The position numbers were made by a program, and so were the translations under genes. Source: Xanthomonas sp. CFBP 8443 (lineage in GTDB: Bacteria; Pseudomonadota; Gammaproteobacteria; Xanthomonadales; Xanthomonadaceae). Taken from it: DNA of 64,000 nt. Of the stretch, positions 1 through 8,972 are shown one piece after another. The stretch is from positions 2,542,001 to 2,606,000 of the forward strand of contig NZ_CP102592.1 of the NCBI RefSeq assembly GCF_025666195.1. Direction: 5' to 3'. The notes under the pieces are model-generated. The model was not told the DNA's origin and made no database searches. It was given only the letters and a program-made list of their open reading frames with translations. How positions within the stretch are numbered: the stretch's first letter is position 1; each line of letters begins with the position of its first letter.

Positions 1-1608
1 CGCCGCGGCCGACGCCGGCTGCGCCGATGCCGCGCGTTCGCGGGCACGGCGTTCGGCCGCCGACAGCGGCGGCTGCCAGCGCTGCATGCGCCGCGCGGCG
101 ACCGCCAGCGCGCAGCCCAGCCCGAAGCACACCAGATCCACCGAGGCCAGCGCCCAATCGCCGGCCGGCAACGTCATGCCCAGATGCGCATCGGTGGTCA
201 GCGCGTTGAGCACCGGCAGCAGCGCAAACATGGCCGCGCCCAGGTACAACTGCCAGGCCCACATCGCGCGCCTGGGCCAGACGAAGGCCGCGAGCAGCGC
301 CGCCGCCCAGGCAAGGAAGAACACCGCCGCTTCCTGGTCCAGACGCTCGGCCACCTGCAGCGGGATCAGCCGATTGCCCCAGAAATAGGCGGCGAAGGCG
401 ATCGGCAGCCCGGCCACCGCGCCGATGTTCAACGCGTCGACCAGGCGCAGGCCGAAGCCGATCCTGCCGGCCTTGGCATGCTTGGGCCGCTCCTTGACCG
501 CCCACAGGATCACCCCGCTGGCGACCATCAGGCAGCCGAGCAGGCCCGACCCGAAGAACAGCCAGCGCAGCCCGGACCCGGCGAAGTGGGCCAAGTGCAG
601 GCCGTACAAGGTGCTGCGGGTCTGCGCGGCGGCGCCGGGCTGGCCGCTGCGCGCCAGGACCTGCCCGTTGCCGGCGTCGAGCAGCAGCGACGGCGGATCG
701 TAGGCCAGGCGCTGACCGCCGCCCTGGCGGATCTCGATCACCGCCGCGGCGTCGGCAGGGTTGTACAGCGAGAACCCGGCGATCTGCGCCTGCGCGCCCC
801 ATTCGGCCCGCGCCACGTCCAGCAGCCGCGCGATCGGCAGGCGCCGGCCGGGCTCGCCGCTGGCCTCGCGGGTATTTTCCGGCTGCTGGAAGGCCTCGGC
901 GTAGAACGCCGCTTCGGCATCCGGATAGGCGACCTTGATGCCCCACGGCAAGTACATCAGCATCAGCGTGACCAGCCCGGTGTAGGTGATCATCGCGTGG
1001 TAGGGCAGGGCCAGCACCGCACTGACGTTGTGGAAATCCAGCCACGAGCGCTGCCCCTTGGCCGGGCGGAAGGTGAAGAAGTCCTTGAAGATCTTCTTGT
1101 GGGTGATGACCCCGGTGATGATCGCCACCAGCATGAACATCGCGCAGAAGCCGACGATGTAGCGCGCCCACGTCACCGGGATGTAGTGCAGATCGAAGTG
1201 CAGGCGATAGAAGAAGTCGCCGCCGCGCGTGTCGCGCGCGGCGCTGGCGCGGCCGCTGAGCGGATCCAGCAAGGCGTCGCCGAATCTCTGCTTGCGGCTC
1301 TGCTTGCTGCCGTCGGCCGGCGGCGGATTGCGCCAGAACACCTGGGTCACCGACGAACGCGCGCCCGGCAGCGCCACCGTCCATTGCGGCGACTGCGGTG
1401 CTTCGCGTTCCAGCAGCGCGATCGCGCGCGCGGCGACGGCGTCGGTACTCAGCTGCGCATGCGGCAGCTCCGGACGCATCCAGCGGCTGATCTCGTCGCG
1501 GAAATAGCTGGCGGTGCCGGCCATGAAGATCAGCAGCAGCACCCAGCCGACCAGCAGCCCGGTCCAGGTATGCAGCCAGGCCATCGACTGGCGGAATCCC
1601 TGCTTCAT
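1..1608 (-). CDS. PepSY-associated TM helix protein (iron-regulated type), 3' end beyond window
   Basis: Partial gene: 536 codons are present and the frame is still open at the left edge. The protein begins MKQGFRQSMAWLHTWTG with an N-terminal membrane helix (about residues 10-32), then a periplasmic PepSY-type region. Further hydrophobic segments lie near 149-168, 193-222, 344-371, 391-413, 424-443, 449-468 and 483-504. This is the PepSY_TM architecture; characterised relatives such as FpvG of Pseudomonas help reduce siderophore-bound iron at the inner membrane. The start codon overlaps the stop of the DUF3649 gene by ATGA, so the two are translationally coupled. A Fur-box-like site lies upstream of the pair. 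Family assignment is good; the exact substrate is inferred from context. Confidence 0.85.
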   Translation of the reverse strand, partial: MKQGFRQSMAWLHTWTGLLVGWVLLLIFMAGTASYFRDEISRWMRPELPHAQLSTDAVAARAIALLEREAPQSPQWTVALPGARSSVTQVFWRNPPPADGSKQSRKQRFGDALLDPLSGRASAARDTRGGDFFYRLHFDLHYIPVTWARYIVGFCAMFMLVAIITGVITHKKIFKDFFTFRPAKGQRSWLDFHNVSAVLALPYHAMITYTGLVTLMLMYLPWGIKVAYPDAEAAFYAEAFQQPENTREASGEPGRRLPIARLLDVARAEWGAQAQIAGFSLYNPADAAAVIEIRQGGGQRLAYDPPSLLLDAGNGQVLARSGQPGAAAQTRSTLYGLHLAHFAGSGLRWLFFGSGLLGCLMVASGVILWAVKERPKHAKAGRIGFGLRLVDALNIGAVAGLPIAFAAYFWGNRLIPLQVAERLDQEAAVFFLAWAAALLAAFVWPRRAMWAWQLYLGAAMFALLPVLNALTTDAHLGMTLPAGDWALASVDLVCFGLGCALAVAARRMQRWQPPLSAAERRARERAASAQPASAAA

Positions 1609-1952
1609 GGCGCGTGCTGCTGCAGCCAAGCGATGGCCAGCGCCATCGGCGCCAGCACCGCGAGAATGCCCAGCCAGGCGCGCGCCGCACTGCGCGTGGC
1701 GAACGCCCACAGCGCGGTGCAGGCGCAGACCAGGATGCCCAGCATCATGCCGCTCAGCACTGCCTGCGCGCGCAGCGACGGCCACAGCAGCGGCAACAGC
1801 GCAGAGGTCGCCGCGGCCAGCGCATAGCCGCCGAAGATCGCCGCCACGCTGCGCGAAAGCACGCCCAACCAGGGCGGCAACGGACGCCGCGGCGTGGCGG
1901 TCGTGCCCGGGACGCGGGGATCGTGCAGGGGGGCGGGAGCAACTGGATGCAT
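1605..1952 (-). CDS. DUF3649 family small membrane protein
   Basis: 115 residues, three hydrophobic segments (around residues 30-55, 60-80 and 90-110) and a proline-rich cytoplasmic N-terminus. DUF3649 proteins typically sit beside PepSY_TM proteins and TonB-dependent siderophore receptors, and the gene overlaps the PepSY gene downstream by four bases. I chose the ATG at 1952 because it has an AAGG ribosome-binding site at good spacing; a GTG at 1976 would add eight residues. Probable accessory of the same iron-acquisition operon, with no known catalytic residues. Biochemical function unknown. Confidence 0.75.
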   Translation of the reverse strand: MHPVAPAPLHDPRVPGTTATPRRPLPPWLGVLSRSVAAIFGGYALAAATSALLPLLWPSLRAQAVLSGMMLGILVCACTALWAFATRSAARAWLGILAVLAPMALAIAWLQQHAP

Positions 1953-2028
1953 GGAAGCCTTGTCGGGGAAAAGCACCGGCTTGGCATCGGCTAGGCGGGA
2001 GCGTGGCGGCAGCAGGGATGCTGATCGC

Positions 2029-2047
2029 GTTAATGATACGCATTCCT
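2029..2047 (-). promoter_or_regulatory. Candidate Fur box
   Basis: GTTAATGATACGCATTCCT matches the 19-bp Fur consensus GATAATGATAATCATTATC at about 13 of 19 positions, with the left half nearly intact. It lies 77 bp upstream of the DUF3649 start in an otherwise GC-rich region, the position expected for an iron-responsive operator of the DUF3649/PepSY operon. Confidence 0.5.
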
Positions 2048-2444
2048 ATCTTCCGCGTGCAACGCATGGGTATGGCCATGATGCGCGGCACCTGCAAAGG
2101 GACACATGGGTCCGAGAACCGCCAATCACTCCTTCGAAGGCGTCCTGAAACCCGGCAAAGCGGCCAGCTAGCGCTGGCCGGCGGCTATTCCAGGCTGCGC
2201 CTCGCCAAGCCTGCGGCGGGCTCCTGGGTCGAAGCTGACAGGGCTTGCATGCGCGGGGATGGAACCTCGACTGGTTCTCGCAGGCTCGGGCGCCGAATGG
2301 CTGGAAGGCTTGGGATCCAAGGCTTGCATGCGGGAGCGAACCCACATTGCGAAGCCATTCAATGCCTACATGCGCTGAAACAGGATCAAAAACCGCTCTC
2401 CGAGCAGGTGCGGCCGCCGGCGAAGGCACTCGGTCGAGCCAGCT
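2048..2444. other. Non-coding gap between iron operon and ccm operon
   Basis: About 400 bp with no convincing gene on either strand. It contains a 12-bp direct repeat GGCTTGCATGCG at 2242-2253 and 2321-2332, and a small terminator-like hairpin at its right end. Short open frames here lack ribosome-binding sites and family features. Confidence 0.6.
2388..2405 (-). terminator. Weak terminator candidate after ccmI
   Basis: On the minus strand GCTC-GGA-GAGC is followed by GG and five T residues, 40 bp past the ccmI stop codon. The stem is only four base pairs, so this is a weak call. Confidence 0.3.
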
Positions 2445-3101
2445 TCAGCGCGTCGCAGCGCTCGTGGGGGCAGGCACCGCGGCCATCGCTTCGGCCGCGG
2501 CGATTTTCTGCGCCACCGCCTCGCGCAGCGGGGAAGCCTCGGGCAGCAGGCCTTGTAGGCGCCGCCAGTGCGCCGCGGCGTTGGCGTAGCGGTGCTGCTG
2601 GAATTCGCCGATGCCGAGCATCCACAGGGCGCGCTGGTTGTCCGGTTGCTGCGCGAGCACGCGCTCGAGCATGCCGTGCGCGGTCGCGCCGACGGCGAAG
2701 TCGGCTTGCTGCGCCATGTCCGCCTCGACCCAGCCGAGCAGCGCGTCGCTGTTGTCCGGATCGATTCGCAGCGCCTGCGCGTAGGCGTCGCGCGCTTCGG
2801 CGCTGCGTTTCGATTGCACCGCCAGGGCGGCCTTCTCCAGCCATTGCTGCAGTGCCCGCTGCGCCACGGCCGGGTCGGGCGCCGGTGGGGCCTGCACGGG
2901 CACGCCGGCAAGTGCGGCCGGGTCGCCGACCAGCAGATACAGGCCGGCGCTCGCCAGCGGCAGCGTCGCTGCCAGCAGCGCCGCGGCGGCGATGCGTAGC
3001 GTGCGCGCGCCCGGATGCCGGCGCAGCAGCGGCCACAGCAATGCGCTCAATGCGACGGCCACCATCAGCGTGGCGGCGACGCAGAAACCGGCCGTCACCA
3101 T
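2445..3101 (-). CDS. ccmI: Cytochrome c maturation TPR protein CcmI/CycH
   Basis: 218 residues. Two N-terminal membrane helices (about residues 7-27 and 38-58) are followed by a periplasmic domain rich in helical TPR-type repeats (about 90-200), for example the stretch with DAYAQALRIDPDNSDALLGW. CcmI binds the C-terminus of apocytochrome c and presents it to the CcmF/CcmH haem ligation complex. Here it is a separate last gene of the ccm operon, whereas E. coli fuses this domain to CcmH. Start ATG at 3101 overlaps the ccmH stop by seven bases. The C-terminal half of the classical CycH protein is absent, which is common for short CcmI versions. Confidence 0.85.
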   Translation of the reverse strand: MVTAGFCVAATLMVAVALSALLWPLLRRHPGARTLRIAAAALLAATLPLASAGLYLLVGDPAALAGVPVQAPPAPDPAVAQRALQQWLEKAALAVQSKRSAEARDAYAQALRIDPDNSDALLGWVEADMAQQADFAVGATAHGMLERVLAQQPDNQRALWMLGIGEFQQHRYANAAAHWRRLQGLLPEASPLREAVAQKIAAAEAMAAVPAPTSAATR

Positions 3102-3580
3102 TGTTCTTCCGGCTCCTGTTCCGGCGGCGCGTGCGCCGCTGCGGCGGCCCGGCGCCGCAGCGTGGCCACGACCACGGCCGCGCCACCGAGCAGGAACAGC
3201 AGCGGACCGAACCACAGCAGCCAGGTGGCCGGCGCCAGCGGCGGGTCGTAGAGCACGAACTGCGAGTAGCGATCGACCATGTACTGCTTGATCTGCGCAT
3301 CGCTGCGGCCGGCCTGCAATTGCGCGAACACCTGGTGGCGCAGGTCGCGCGCCAGCGTCGCGTTGGAGTCGGCCAGGTTCTCGTTCTGGCAGACCAGGCA
3401 GCGCAATTGCGCGGTCAGGCGCTGGAAGCGCAGTTCCTGTTGCCGATCCTGGAACGGCAACGGATCCACCGCCTGCGCCGCCGCCGGCAAGGCGTGGGCG
3501 AGCAGCAGCAAGGCCAGCAACGCCAGCCACGGTCTAGTCCATGGCCGGCCGCGTGGCGTCCGCGCGAATGGCCCGCTCAT
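3095..3580 (-). CDS. ccmH: Cytochrome c-type biogenesis protein CcmH
   Basis: 161 residues with a signal peptide ending near residue 36 (LPAAAQA). The family signature LRCLVCQN carries redox cysteines 61 and 64 and is followed by LADSNA. A C-terminal membrane anchor spans about 125-145. CcmH is a periplasm-facing thiol oxidoreductase that keeps the CxxCH cysteines of apocytochrome c reduced for haem attachment. The start at 3580 overlaps the dsbE stop by ATGA, and the stop overlaps ccmI, as expected for a tightly coupled ccm operon. Confidence 0.92.
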   Translation of the reverse strand: MSGPFARTPRGRPWTRPWLALLALLLLAHALPAAAQAVDPLPFQDRQQELRFQRLTAQLRCLVCQNENLADSNATLARDLRHQVFAQLQAGRSDAQIKQYMVDRYSQFVLYDPPLAPATWLLWFGPLLFLLGGAAVVVATLRRRAAAAAHAPPEQEPEEQW

Positions 3581-4119
3581 CGCTGCGCTCCGTCCAGCGC
3601 GGCGATCGCCGGGCGCAGTTCGTCGGCGATCACCGCAGGGGTCAGCACGCCGACATGCTTGTAGCGGATCACACCCTGGGCATCGATCAGGAAGGTTTCC
3701 GGGGCGCCGTAGACGCCGAAGTCGAGCGCGCGCTGTCCGTCCTGATCGACCACCACCAGCGCATACGGATTGCCGCGGTGCGCCAGCCAGGCGCGCGTGT
3801 CGCGCGGGTCGTCCTTGTAGGCGTAGCCGATCAGCGCGACGCCGAGGTCGTTGGCGTGCGCCAGCAGCACCGGGTGTTCCTCGCCGCAGGCCAGGCACCA
3901 GCTGCCGAACACGTTGAGCAGGTAGGGGCGGCCGTGCAAGTCGGCGCTGCCTGCGCGTTGCGCGGGATCGTCCAGGCGCGGCAGCGAGAACGCCGGCGCG
4001 GGTTTGCCGATCAGCGGCGAGGGCACCTCGTGCGGGTCGTGCGCGCGGCTCCAGTAGATGCCGAAGCCGAACAGCGCGGCCAGCAGCAGGAAGCCGAGCA
4101 GGGGCAGCAGCCGGCTCAT
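3577..4119 (-). CDS. dsbE: Thiol:disulfide interchange protein DsbE/CcmG
   Basis: 180 residues. An uncleaved N-terminal membrane anchor (about 4-22) precedes a periplasmic thioredoxin fold with the active site WCLAC at residues 74-78, and the later GAPETFLID segment typical of CcmG, with its cis-proline region. CcmG supplies reductant, ultimately from DsbD, to CcmH and the apocytochrome. It overlaps ccmF upstream and ccmH downstream by four bases each. The middle residues of the CxxC are L-A rather than the common P-T or V-P, a modest variation within the family. Confidence 0.92.
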   Translation of the reverse strand: MSRLLPLLGFLLLAALFGFGIYWSRAHDPHEVPSPLIGKPAPAFSLPRLDDPAQRAGSADLHGRPYLLNVFGSWCLACGEEHPVLLAHANDLGVALIGYAYKDDPRDTRAWLAHRGNPYALVVVDQDGQRALDFGVYGAPETFLIDAQGVIRYKHVGVLTPAVIADELRPAIAALDGAQR

Positions 4120-6101
4120 GGCGCTGCGCCCGCCGCTGCCGGGGCGGCAGGCGCGACCAGGCCCTGGGCGTGCGCGACCGCGTGCGGCGCACGCAGCCGG
4201 CGCGCGCAGGCGCTGACGAACCCGCCGAGCATCATCAACAGGCCGCCCAGCCAGATCCAGCGGATGAAGGGTTTGTAGTACAGGCGCAGGGTCCAGGCGT
4301 TCTCGATGTGCTGGTCGTCCATCGGCTCGCCCAGCGCGACGTACAGGTCGCGGGTGACGCCGGCATCGATCGCCGCCTCGGTCTGGATCCGCTCGCTGGA
4401 ATACAGGCGCTTCTGCGGATGCAGCACCGCCACCGTCGCACCGTCGCGGCTCACCGTCAGCGTGCCTTGCTCGGCCTTCCAGTTGGGTCCGTCGATCATG
4501 CGCACGCCGTCGAAGCGGAACGCGTAGCCGCCGATCTGTTCGCTCTGCCCGGGCGCCAGGCGCACGTCGCGCTCGATCGACAGGCTTTCCGACAGCAGCA
4601 CGCCGGCCACGAATACCGCCACGCCGGCATGGGCCAGCAACATGCCGGCCAGTTCCGCGGGGAAACGGCGCCCGCGCGGCGCTTCGCGCAGGCGTTTGTA
4701 CGCGTACAGCGCGGTGCCGACGCCGATCCACGCCGCGGCGGCGACCCCGGCCACCGCACGTGCCGAGCCGTCGGTCAGCACGAAGGCGACCAGTGCGCAG
4801 GCCAGCGCGGCCAGCACCGCGCGCACGGCCACCGCCTGCAGCGCGCCGGGTTCGGTCCGGCCCCAGCGCAGGTAGGGGCCGAACGGCAGCAGCAGCACCA
4901 CCGGCAGCATCAGCAACGGGAACAGCAGGCCGAAGTAGGGGGGGCCGACCGAGACCTTGCCCAAGCGCAGCGCATCGCCGAGCAGCGGGAACAACGTCCC
5001 CAGCAGCACCATCGCCGCGGCCACGGTCAGCATCAGGTTGCCGACCAGGATCGCGGTTTCCCGCGACAGGGCGGCGAACGGCTTGCCAGCAGCCAGCCGC
5101 GGCGCGCGCAGCGCGTACAGCAGCAACGCACCGCCGACCGCCACGATCAGGAAGCCGAGGATGTACAGGCCGCGGCGCGGGTCGGCGGCGAAGGCGTGCA
5201 CCGAGGTCAGCACGCCCGAGCGCACCAGGAAGGTACCCAGCAGCGACAGCGAGAAGGCGAGGATCGACAGCAGCAGGGTCCAGGCACCCAGCGCGCCGCG
5301 TTTCTCGGTGACCGCCTGAGTGTGGATCAGCGCCGCGCCGACCAGCCACGGCATGAAGCTGGCGTTCTCCACCGGATCCCAGAACCACCAGCCGCCCCAG
5401 CCCAGTTCGGCATAGGCCCACCAGCTGCCGGCGACGATGCCGGCGGTGAGGAAGCCCCAGGCGACATTGGTCCACGGCCGCGCCCAGCGCACCCAGGCCT
5501 GCTGTTGTTCGCCGCCGAGCAGGGCGGCGATGGCGAAGGCGAAGGCCACCGAGAAACCGACGTAGCCGGTGTAGAGCACCGGCGGATGGAACACCATGCC
5601 CGGATCCTGCAGCACCGGGTTGAGTTCGTTGCCGTCCAGCGGCATCGGCGACAGCCGCGCGAACGGGTTGGAGGTGAACAGCACGAAGGCCAGGAAACCG
5701 GCGGCGACTAGGCCGAGCACGCCGAGCACGCGCGCGGCGAACGCTTCCGGCAGGTGCCGGCTGCTGCGCGCCAGCAGCACCGTCCACAGATTGAGGATGG
5801 CGATCCACAGCAGCAGCGAGCCTTCGTGCGCGCCCCACACCGCGGCCAGCCGGTAGTACCAGGGCTGCGTCAGGTTGGCGTTGGCGGCCACGTAGCGCAC
5901 CGAGAAATCCAGGCGCAGCAGCGCATACGCGAGCAGGGCGAAGGCCAGCCAGGCGAACAGCGCCTGCGCGCAGGCCGCCGGCCGCGCCACCGCCATCAAC
6001 GCGCGATCGCCGCGCCAGGCGCCGAGCAGCGGCAGCACGCCCTGCGCCAGCGCCAGCAGCAGGGCCAGGATCAGCGCGAGCTGGGCCAGTTCGGCGGTCA
6101 T
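4116..6101 (-). CDS. ccmF: Haem lyase component CcmF
   Basis: 661 residues, the usual length for CcmF, with about 14-15 membrane helices. The haem-handling tryptophan-rich motif WGGWWFWDPVEN lies near residues 235-246. Flanking conserved stretches are GAHEGSLLLW (about 92) and HPPVLYTGY (about 173). CcmF takes haem from holo-CcmE and, with CcmH/CcmI, ligates it to the CxxCH of apocytochrome c in the periplasm. Start ATG at 6101; a 55-bp gap separates it from ccmE, the only real gap in this operon. Confidence 0.95.
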   Translation of the reverse strand: MTAELAQLALILALLLALAQGVLPLLGAWRGDRALMAVARPAACAQALFAWLAFALLAYALLRLDFSVRYVAANANLTQPWYYRLAAVWGAHEGSLLLWIAILNLWTVLLARSSRHLPEAFAARVLGVLGLVAAGFLAFVLFTSNPFARLSPMPLDGNELNPVLQDPGMVFHPPVLYTGYVGFSVAFAFAIAALLGGEQQQAWVRWARPWTNVAWGFLTAGIVAGSWWAYAELGWGGWWFWDPVENASFMPWLVGAALIHTQAVTEKRGALGAWTLLLSILAFSLSLLGTFLVRSGVLTSVHAFAADPRRGLYILGFLIVAVGGALLLYALRAPRLAAGKPFAALSRETAILVGNLMLTVAAAMVLLGTLFPLLGDALRLGKVSVGPPYFGLLFPLLMLPVVLLLPFGPYLRWGRTEPGALQAVAVRAVLAALACALVAFVLTDGSARAVAGVAAAAWIGVGTALYAYKRLREAPRGRRFPAELAGMLLAHAGVAVFVAGVLLSESLSIERDVRLAPGQSEQIGGYAFRFDGVRMIDGPNWKAEQGTLTVSRDGATVAVLHPQKRLYSSERIQTEAAIDAGVTRDLYVALGEPMDDQHIENAWTLRLYYKPFIRWIWLGGLLMMLGGFVSACARRLRAPHAVAHAQGLVAPAAPAAAGAAP

Positions 6102-6156
6102 CGCGGCAGGGCGGCCGAGTGCGGCCAGCGCAGCGTGGCGCGGCAGGGCGGCCGCA

Positions 6157-6633
6157 TCATGGCGTTGCGGAGGTGGCGGCCGATGCGGAAACTGCCGCCG
6201 CGGTGCGACCCTCGTGGGCCTGCGCCATCGCGTCCTTCAGTTCCTGCGGCATGTAGGTCTCGTCGTGCTTGGCCAGCACCTCGGTGGCGACGAAACCGGC
6301 GCCATGCAGCGAACCGGTGGCGATCACCGCCTGGTTGTCGCGGAACAGGTCCGGCAGGATCCCGGTGTAGGCGACCGCGGTGGCGCCGGATTTGTCGATC
6401 ACGGTGAACTCCACCCGCAGCGAATCGGCGCTGCGCCGGATCGAGCCGGCCTTGACCATGCCGCCGAGCCGGAACACGCGGTAGCCGTCGGCCTGGCCGG
6501 CCTGCACCTGGCTCGGCGTGAACAGGTAGCTGATGTTGTGCTGCAGGGCCAGCACGAACAGGCCGGTGGCGAGCGCGGCGGCGCCCAGCACCAGCAGCAC
6601 GAGCAGCAGGCGCCGCTTACGGGTGGGATTCAT
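6157..6633 (-). CDS. ccmE: Haem chaperone CcmE
   Basis: 158 residues: one N-terminal membrane anchor (about 9-30), then a periplasmic beta-barrel (OB fold). The haem-binding site AKHDETYMP places the covalent haem ligand at His123 and the axial Tyr at 127. CcmE receives haem at the CcmC/CcmD complex and delivers it to CcmF. The start ATG at 6633 (MNPTRKRR) lies inside the end of ccmD, giving a 17-bp overlap; longer upstream frames are only ccmD shadow. Confidence 0.94.
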   Translation of the reverse strand: MNPTRKRRLLLVLLVLGAAALATGLFVLALQHNISYLFTPSQVQAGQADGYRVFRLGGMVKAGSIRRSADSLRVEFTVIDKSGATAVAYTGILPDLFRDNQAVIATGSLHGAGFVATEVLAKHDETYMPQELKDAMAQAHEGRTAAAVSASAATSATP

Positions 6634-6832
6634 CGGCGCTACCGGGCAAGCGGGAAGAGGCGCCGCGTTGGCGGCGCGCCTGTTCGCGCAGCACCTGCGC
6701 GCGCGTCTCGGCGAGCAGGCGCCGTTGCCGCCAGCGCGGCAGCAGCGTGTCCAGCAACAGCACCAGCAGGAACAGCGCGTAGGCCGTCCACACGTAGGCG
6801 GCATAGCCGCCCATCGCCCAGAAGCCACTCAT
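6617..6832 (-). CDS. ccmD: Haem exporter subunit CcmD
   Basis: 71 residues: [18 protein letters not shown] begins a single membrane helix (about 8-30), followed by a basic cytoplasmic tail (RWRQRRLL). This is the standard CcmD pattern. CcmD stabilises CcmC-CcmE and helps release holo-CcmE. It overlaps ccmC by ATGA and ccmE by 17 bp. Confidence 0.88.
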   Translation of the reverse strand: MSGFWAMGGYAAYVWTAYALFLLVLLLDTLLPRWRQRRLLAETRAQVLREQARRQRGASSRLPGSADESHP

Positions 6833-7632
6833 GCCGCACGCTCCGCCGCCACGGCCGCGGTCGCCTGCGCCGCTGGCGGCACTGGGACGGCCAGCGCCAG
6901 CGCGCGCACCCAGCCCTTGCCGCGCTCCAGTGCCAGCAGGTCGGTGCGCATGCGCCAGAGCAGGCTGGCCAGGTAGTAGCACTTGCTCGCCAGTACCGCG
7001 GTCAGCAGCGGCCACAGCATCGCCAGCGGCATCTTCGACGGGCCGAGCACGCGCACCGTGGAGCCCTGGTGCAGGGTGTTCCACCAGACCACGGAGAAAT
7101 GCACGATCGGCAGGTTGAGCAGCCCGACCAGCGCCAGCAGCGCGGCGGCGCGCGCGCCCTGGCGCGGATCCTCGATCGCGCGGTACAGGCCGATCACGCC
7201 CAGGTACAGGAACAGCAGCACCAGTTCCGAGGTCAGCCGCGCGTCCCAGGTCCACCACGTGCCCCACATCGGCTTGCCCCACAGCGAACCTGTGCACAGG
7301 GTGATGAAGGTGAACGCGGCGCCGATCGAGGCGGAGGCCATGCACGCCACTTCCGCCAGCTTCAGCCGCCAGACCAGGGCGACGAAGCCGGCCGCGCCCA
7401 TCGCGACATAGACGAACAGGCTCATCCAGGCGCTGGGCACGTGGATGAAGATGATCCGGTAGGCGTCGTGCTGCTGGTAGTCCGGCGGCGCCAGCACCAG
7501 GCCGCCGTAGAACGCGACCGCGCCGAGCAGCAGCGCCGCGCCCAGCGCCCACGGCCGGATCGTGCCGGCGACGCGGTAGAACGTCGCCGGCGAGGCGAGC
7601 CGATGCATCCATTGCGGAATCCACTTGGCCAT
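6829..7632 (-). CDS. ccmC: Haem transporter/ligase CcmC
   Basis: 267 residues with six membrane helices and the tryptophan-rich haem motif WGTWWTWD near residues 123-130. Conserved histidines occur in IIFIHVPSAW and in the later VVWWNTLHQ segment. CcmC loads haem covalently onto CcmE at the periplasmic face. In most organisms ccmA and ccmB lie directly upstream; here the preceding gene is an S8 protease, only 11 bp away. ccmC is therefore the first ccm gene of this cluster and may be co-transcribed with the sigma/anti-sigma/protease genes. Confidence 0.93.
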   Translation of the reverse strand: MAKWIPQWMHRLASPATFYRVAGTIRPWALGAALLLGAVAFYGGLVLAPPDYQQHDAYRIIFIHVPSAWMSLFVYVAMGAAGFVALVWRLKLAEVACMASASIGAAFTFITLCTGSLWGKPMWGTWWTWDARLTSELVLLFLYLGVIGLYRAIEDPRQGARAAALLALVGLLNLPIVHFSVVWWNTLHQGSTVRVLGPSKMPLAMLWPLLTAVLASKCYYLASLLWRMRTDLLALERGKGWVRALALAVPVPPAAQATAAVAAERAA

Positions 7633-7643
7633 GGCCTTGACGC

Positions 7644-8972
7644 TCAGCGCGCAGTCGCGCGCGCGCGGGGCAGGGCCTGCACCGCGGCGGCGGCATCGAC
7701 CTGCAGCAGGCCGTCGCGTTGCCGGCTGGTCCGCTGCAGCAGTTCGTGGACGCTGCGCGCGTCCAGCTGCGGCGCCAGCGCCAGCAGCAGCGCGACCACG
7801 CCGCTGACATGCGCGGTGGCCATCGACGAGCCGGAGGTGAAGTCGTAGCCGCCGTTGGGCTGGGTGGTGAGGATGTCCTCGCCCGGCGCGCTGAGCACGC
7901 CCGGCGGCGACTGGGTGGTGCTGCTGCTGGTGCGCACCACGATCACGCCCGGGGTGGCGTCGGGAAAGCCGTCCAGGCGGCCGTCCGGCGGCATCGCCGC
8001 GACCACGATGCGACCCTGCCGCAGCAACTGCTCGAGCAGCTTGCGCAGCAACGGGTCGGCCGGGCCGCCCAGGCTCAGGTTGACGATGCGCGCGCGGGTG
8101 TCGCCGATCGCCACCAAGGCCTTGGCCAGGGTGAAGGAATTGCAGCCGGCGCCGGCGCCGGCGCGCTGCGGATACCAGCAGGCCTTGTACACGTCGAGCA
8201 TGGCCTTGGGCGCCATGCCGACGATGCCGAGACGGTTGTTGCTGCCGGCGGCGATGATCCCGGCCACTTCGGTGCCGTGGTGATCGCGATTGAACGCGGC
8301 GGGGTCGGCGCCGACCAGGTCGCGCACCTCGCGCAGCCGGCCCTGCAGGTCCGGGTGGGCGGTATCCACGCCGGTATCGACGATGGCCACGCTCACGCCC
8401 TGGCCCTGGCTCAGCACCTGCGCGGTGGCGGCGTTGGTCGCGGCGAAGCCGCTTTGCATGTCCACGTAGGGGTCGTTGTAGCGCAGCGCTTGCGCGGGCC
8501 TGGCCGGCGCGGGCGCGGGATCGGCGTAGGTGGCGAAGTCCTGCAGCGGCTGCGACAGGGCGACGCGTTCGTCCTTGGCCAGGGCCGCGAGCAGCGTGTC
8601 GCGCTCGATGCCCGGTGCCGGCTCCAGCACCACGCAGTACAGGCCGAGCGGCTTGAGCGGCCAGCCGGTCACCTGGCGCAGGCCGTAGCGCTGGGTCAGC
8701 GCGTCCAGCGTCGCCACCGCCTGGGTGCCGGCACCGTAGTACTTGGAAGAGGCATAGCCGATCAGGTTGGAGCCGGCATGCCGGCCCGGCGCGGCCATCG
8801 GGTTGGCCACCGCCAGCACGATCTGGCGCTGGCTGTCCAAGGCCGGCGAGGCGTCCATGGCAGGCGTCTTCGCCGGCGTCGCCGGGGCTGCGGACGCGCC
8901 GCCGCGGCCGCCATGGGCGCAGGCGCCGAGGGCGAGGCAGGCGACGAGCAGGCAGGCGCGACGCAGGTTCAT
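7644..8972 (-). CDS. S8 (subtilisin-like) serine peptidase lipoprotein
   Basis: 442 residues. The signal peptide ends in the lipobox LALGAC (Cys18), so it is predicted to be a lipoprotein outside the cytoplasm. An N-terminal pro-region (about 50-150) is followed by the S8 catalytic domain with Asp199 (VAIVDTGVD), His232 (DHHGTEVAG) and Ser383 (GSSMATAHVSG). The usual oxyanion-hole segment AAGN is replaced by AAMPPDG (325-331), so the standard Asn is missing. The start overlaps the anti-sigma stop by ATGA, so the pair is coupled. A role in processing the anti-sigma factor or a cell-surface substrate is possible but is inference. Confidence 0.88.
   Translation of the reverse strand: MNLRRACLLVACLALGACAHGGRGGASAAPATPAKTPAMDASPALDSQRQIVLAVANPMAAPGRHAGSNLIGYASSKYYGAGTQAVATLDALTQRYGLRQVTGWPLKPLGLYCVVLEPAPGIERDTLLAALAKDERVALSQPLQDFATYADPAPAPARPAQALRYNDPYVDMQSGFAATNAATAQVLSQGQGVSVAIVDTGVDTAHPDLQGRLREVRDLVGADPAAFNRDHHGTEVAGIIAAGSNNRLGIVGMAPKAMLDVYKACWYPQRAGAGAGCNSFTLAKALVAIGDTRARIVNLSLGGPADPLLRKLLEQLLRQGRIVVAAMPPDGRLDGFPDATPGVIVVRTSSSTTQSPPGVLSAPGEDILTTQPNGGYDFTSGSSMATAHVSGVVALLLALAPQLDARSVHELLQRTSRQRDGLLQVDAAAAVQALPRARATAR

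Noticed and set aside
184..1827. 547-codon plus-strand frame at the left end
   Set aside because: Antisense to the PepSY and DUF3649 genes, whose membrane helices and motifs are clear.
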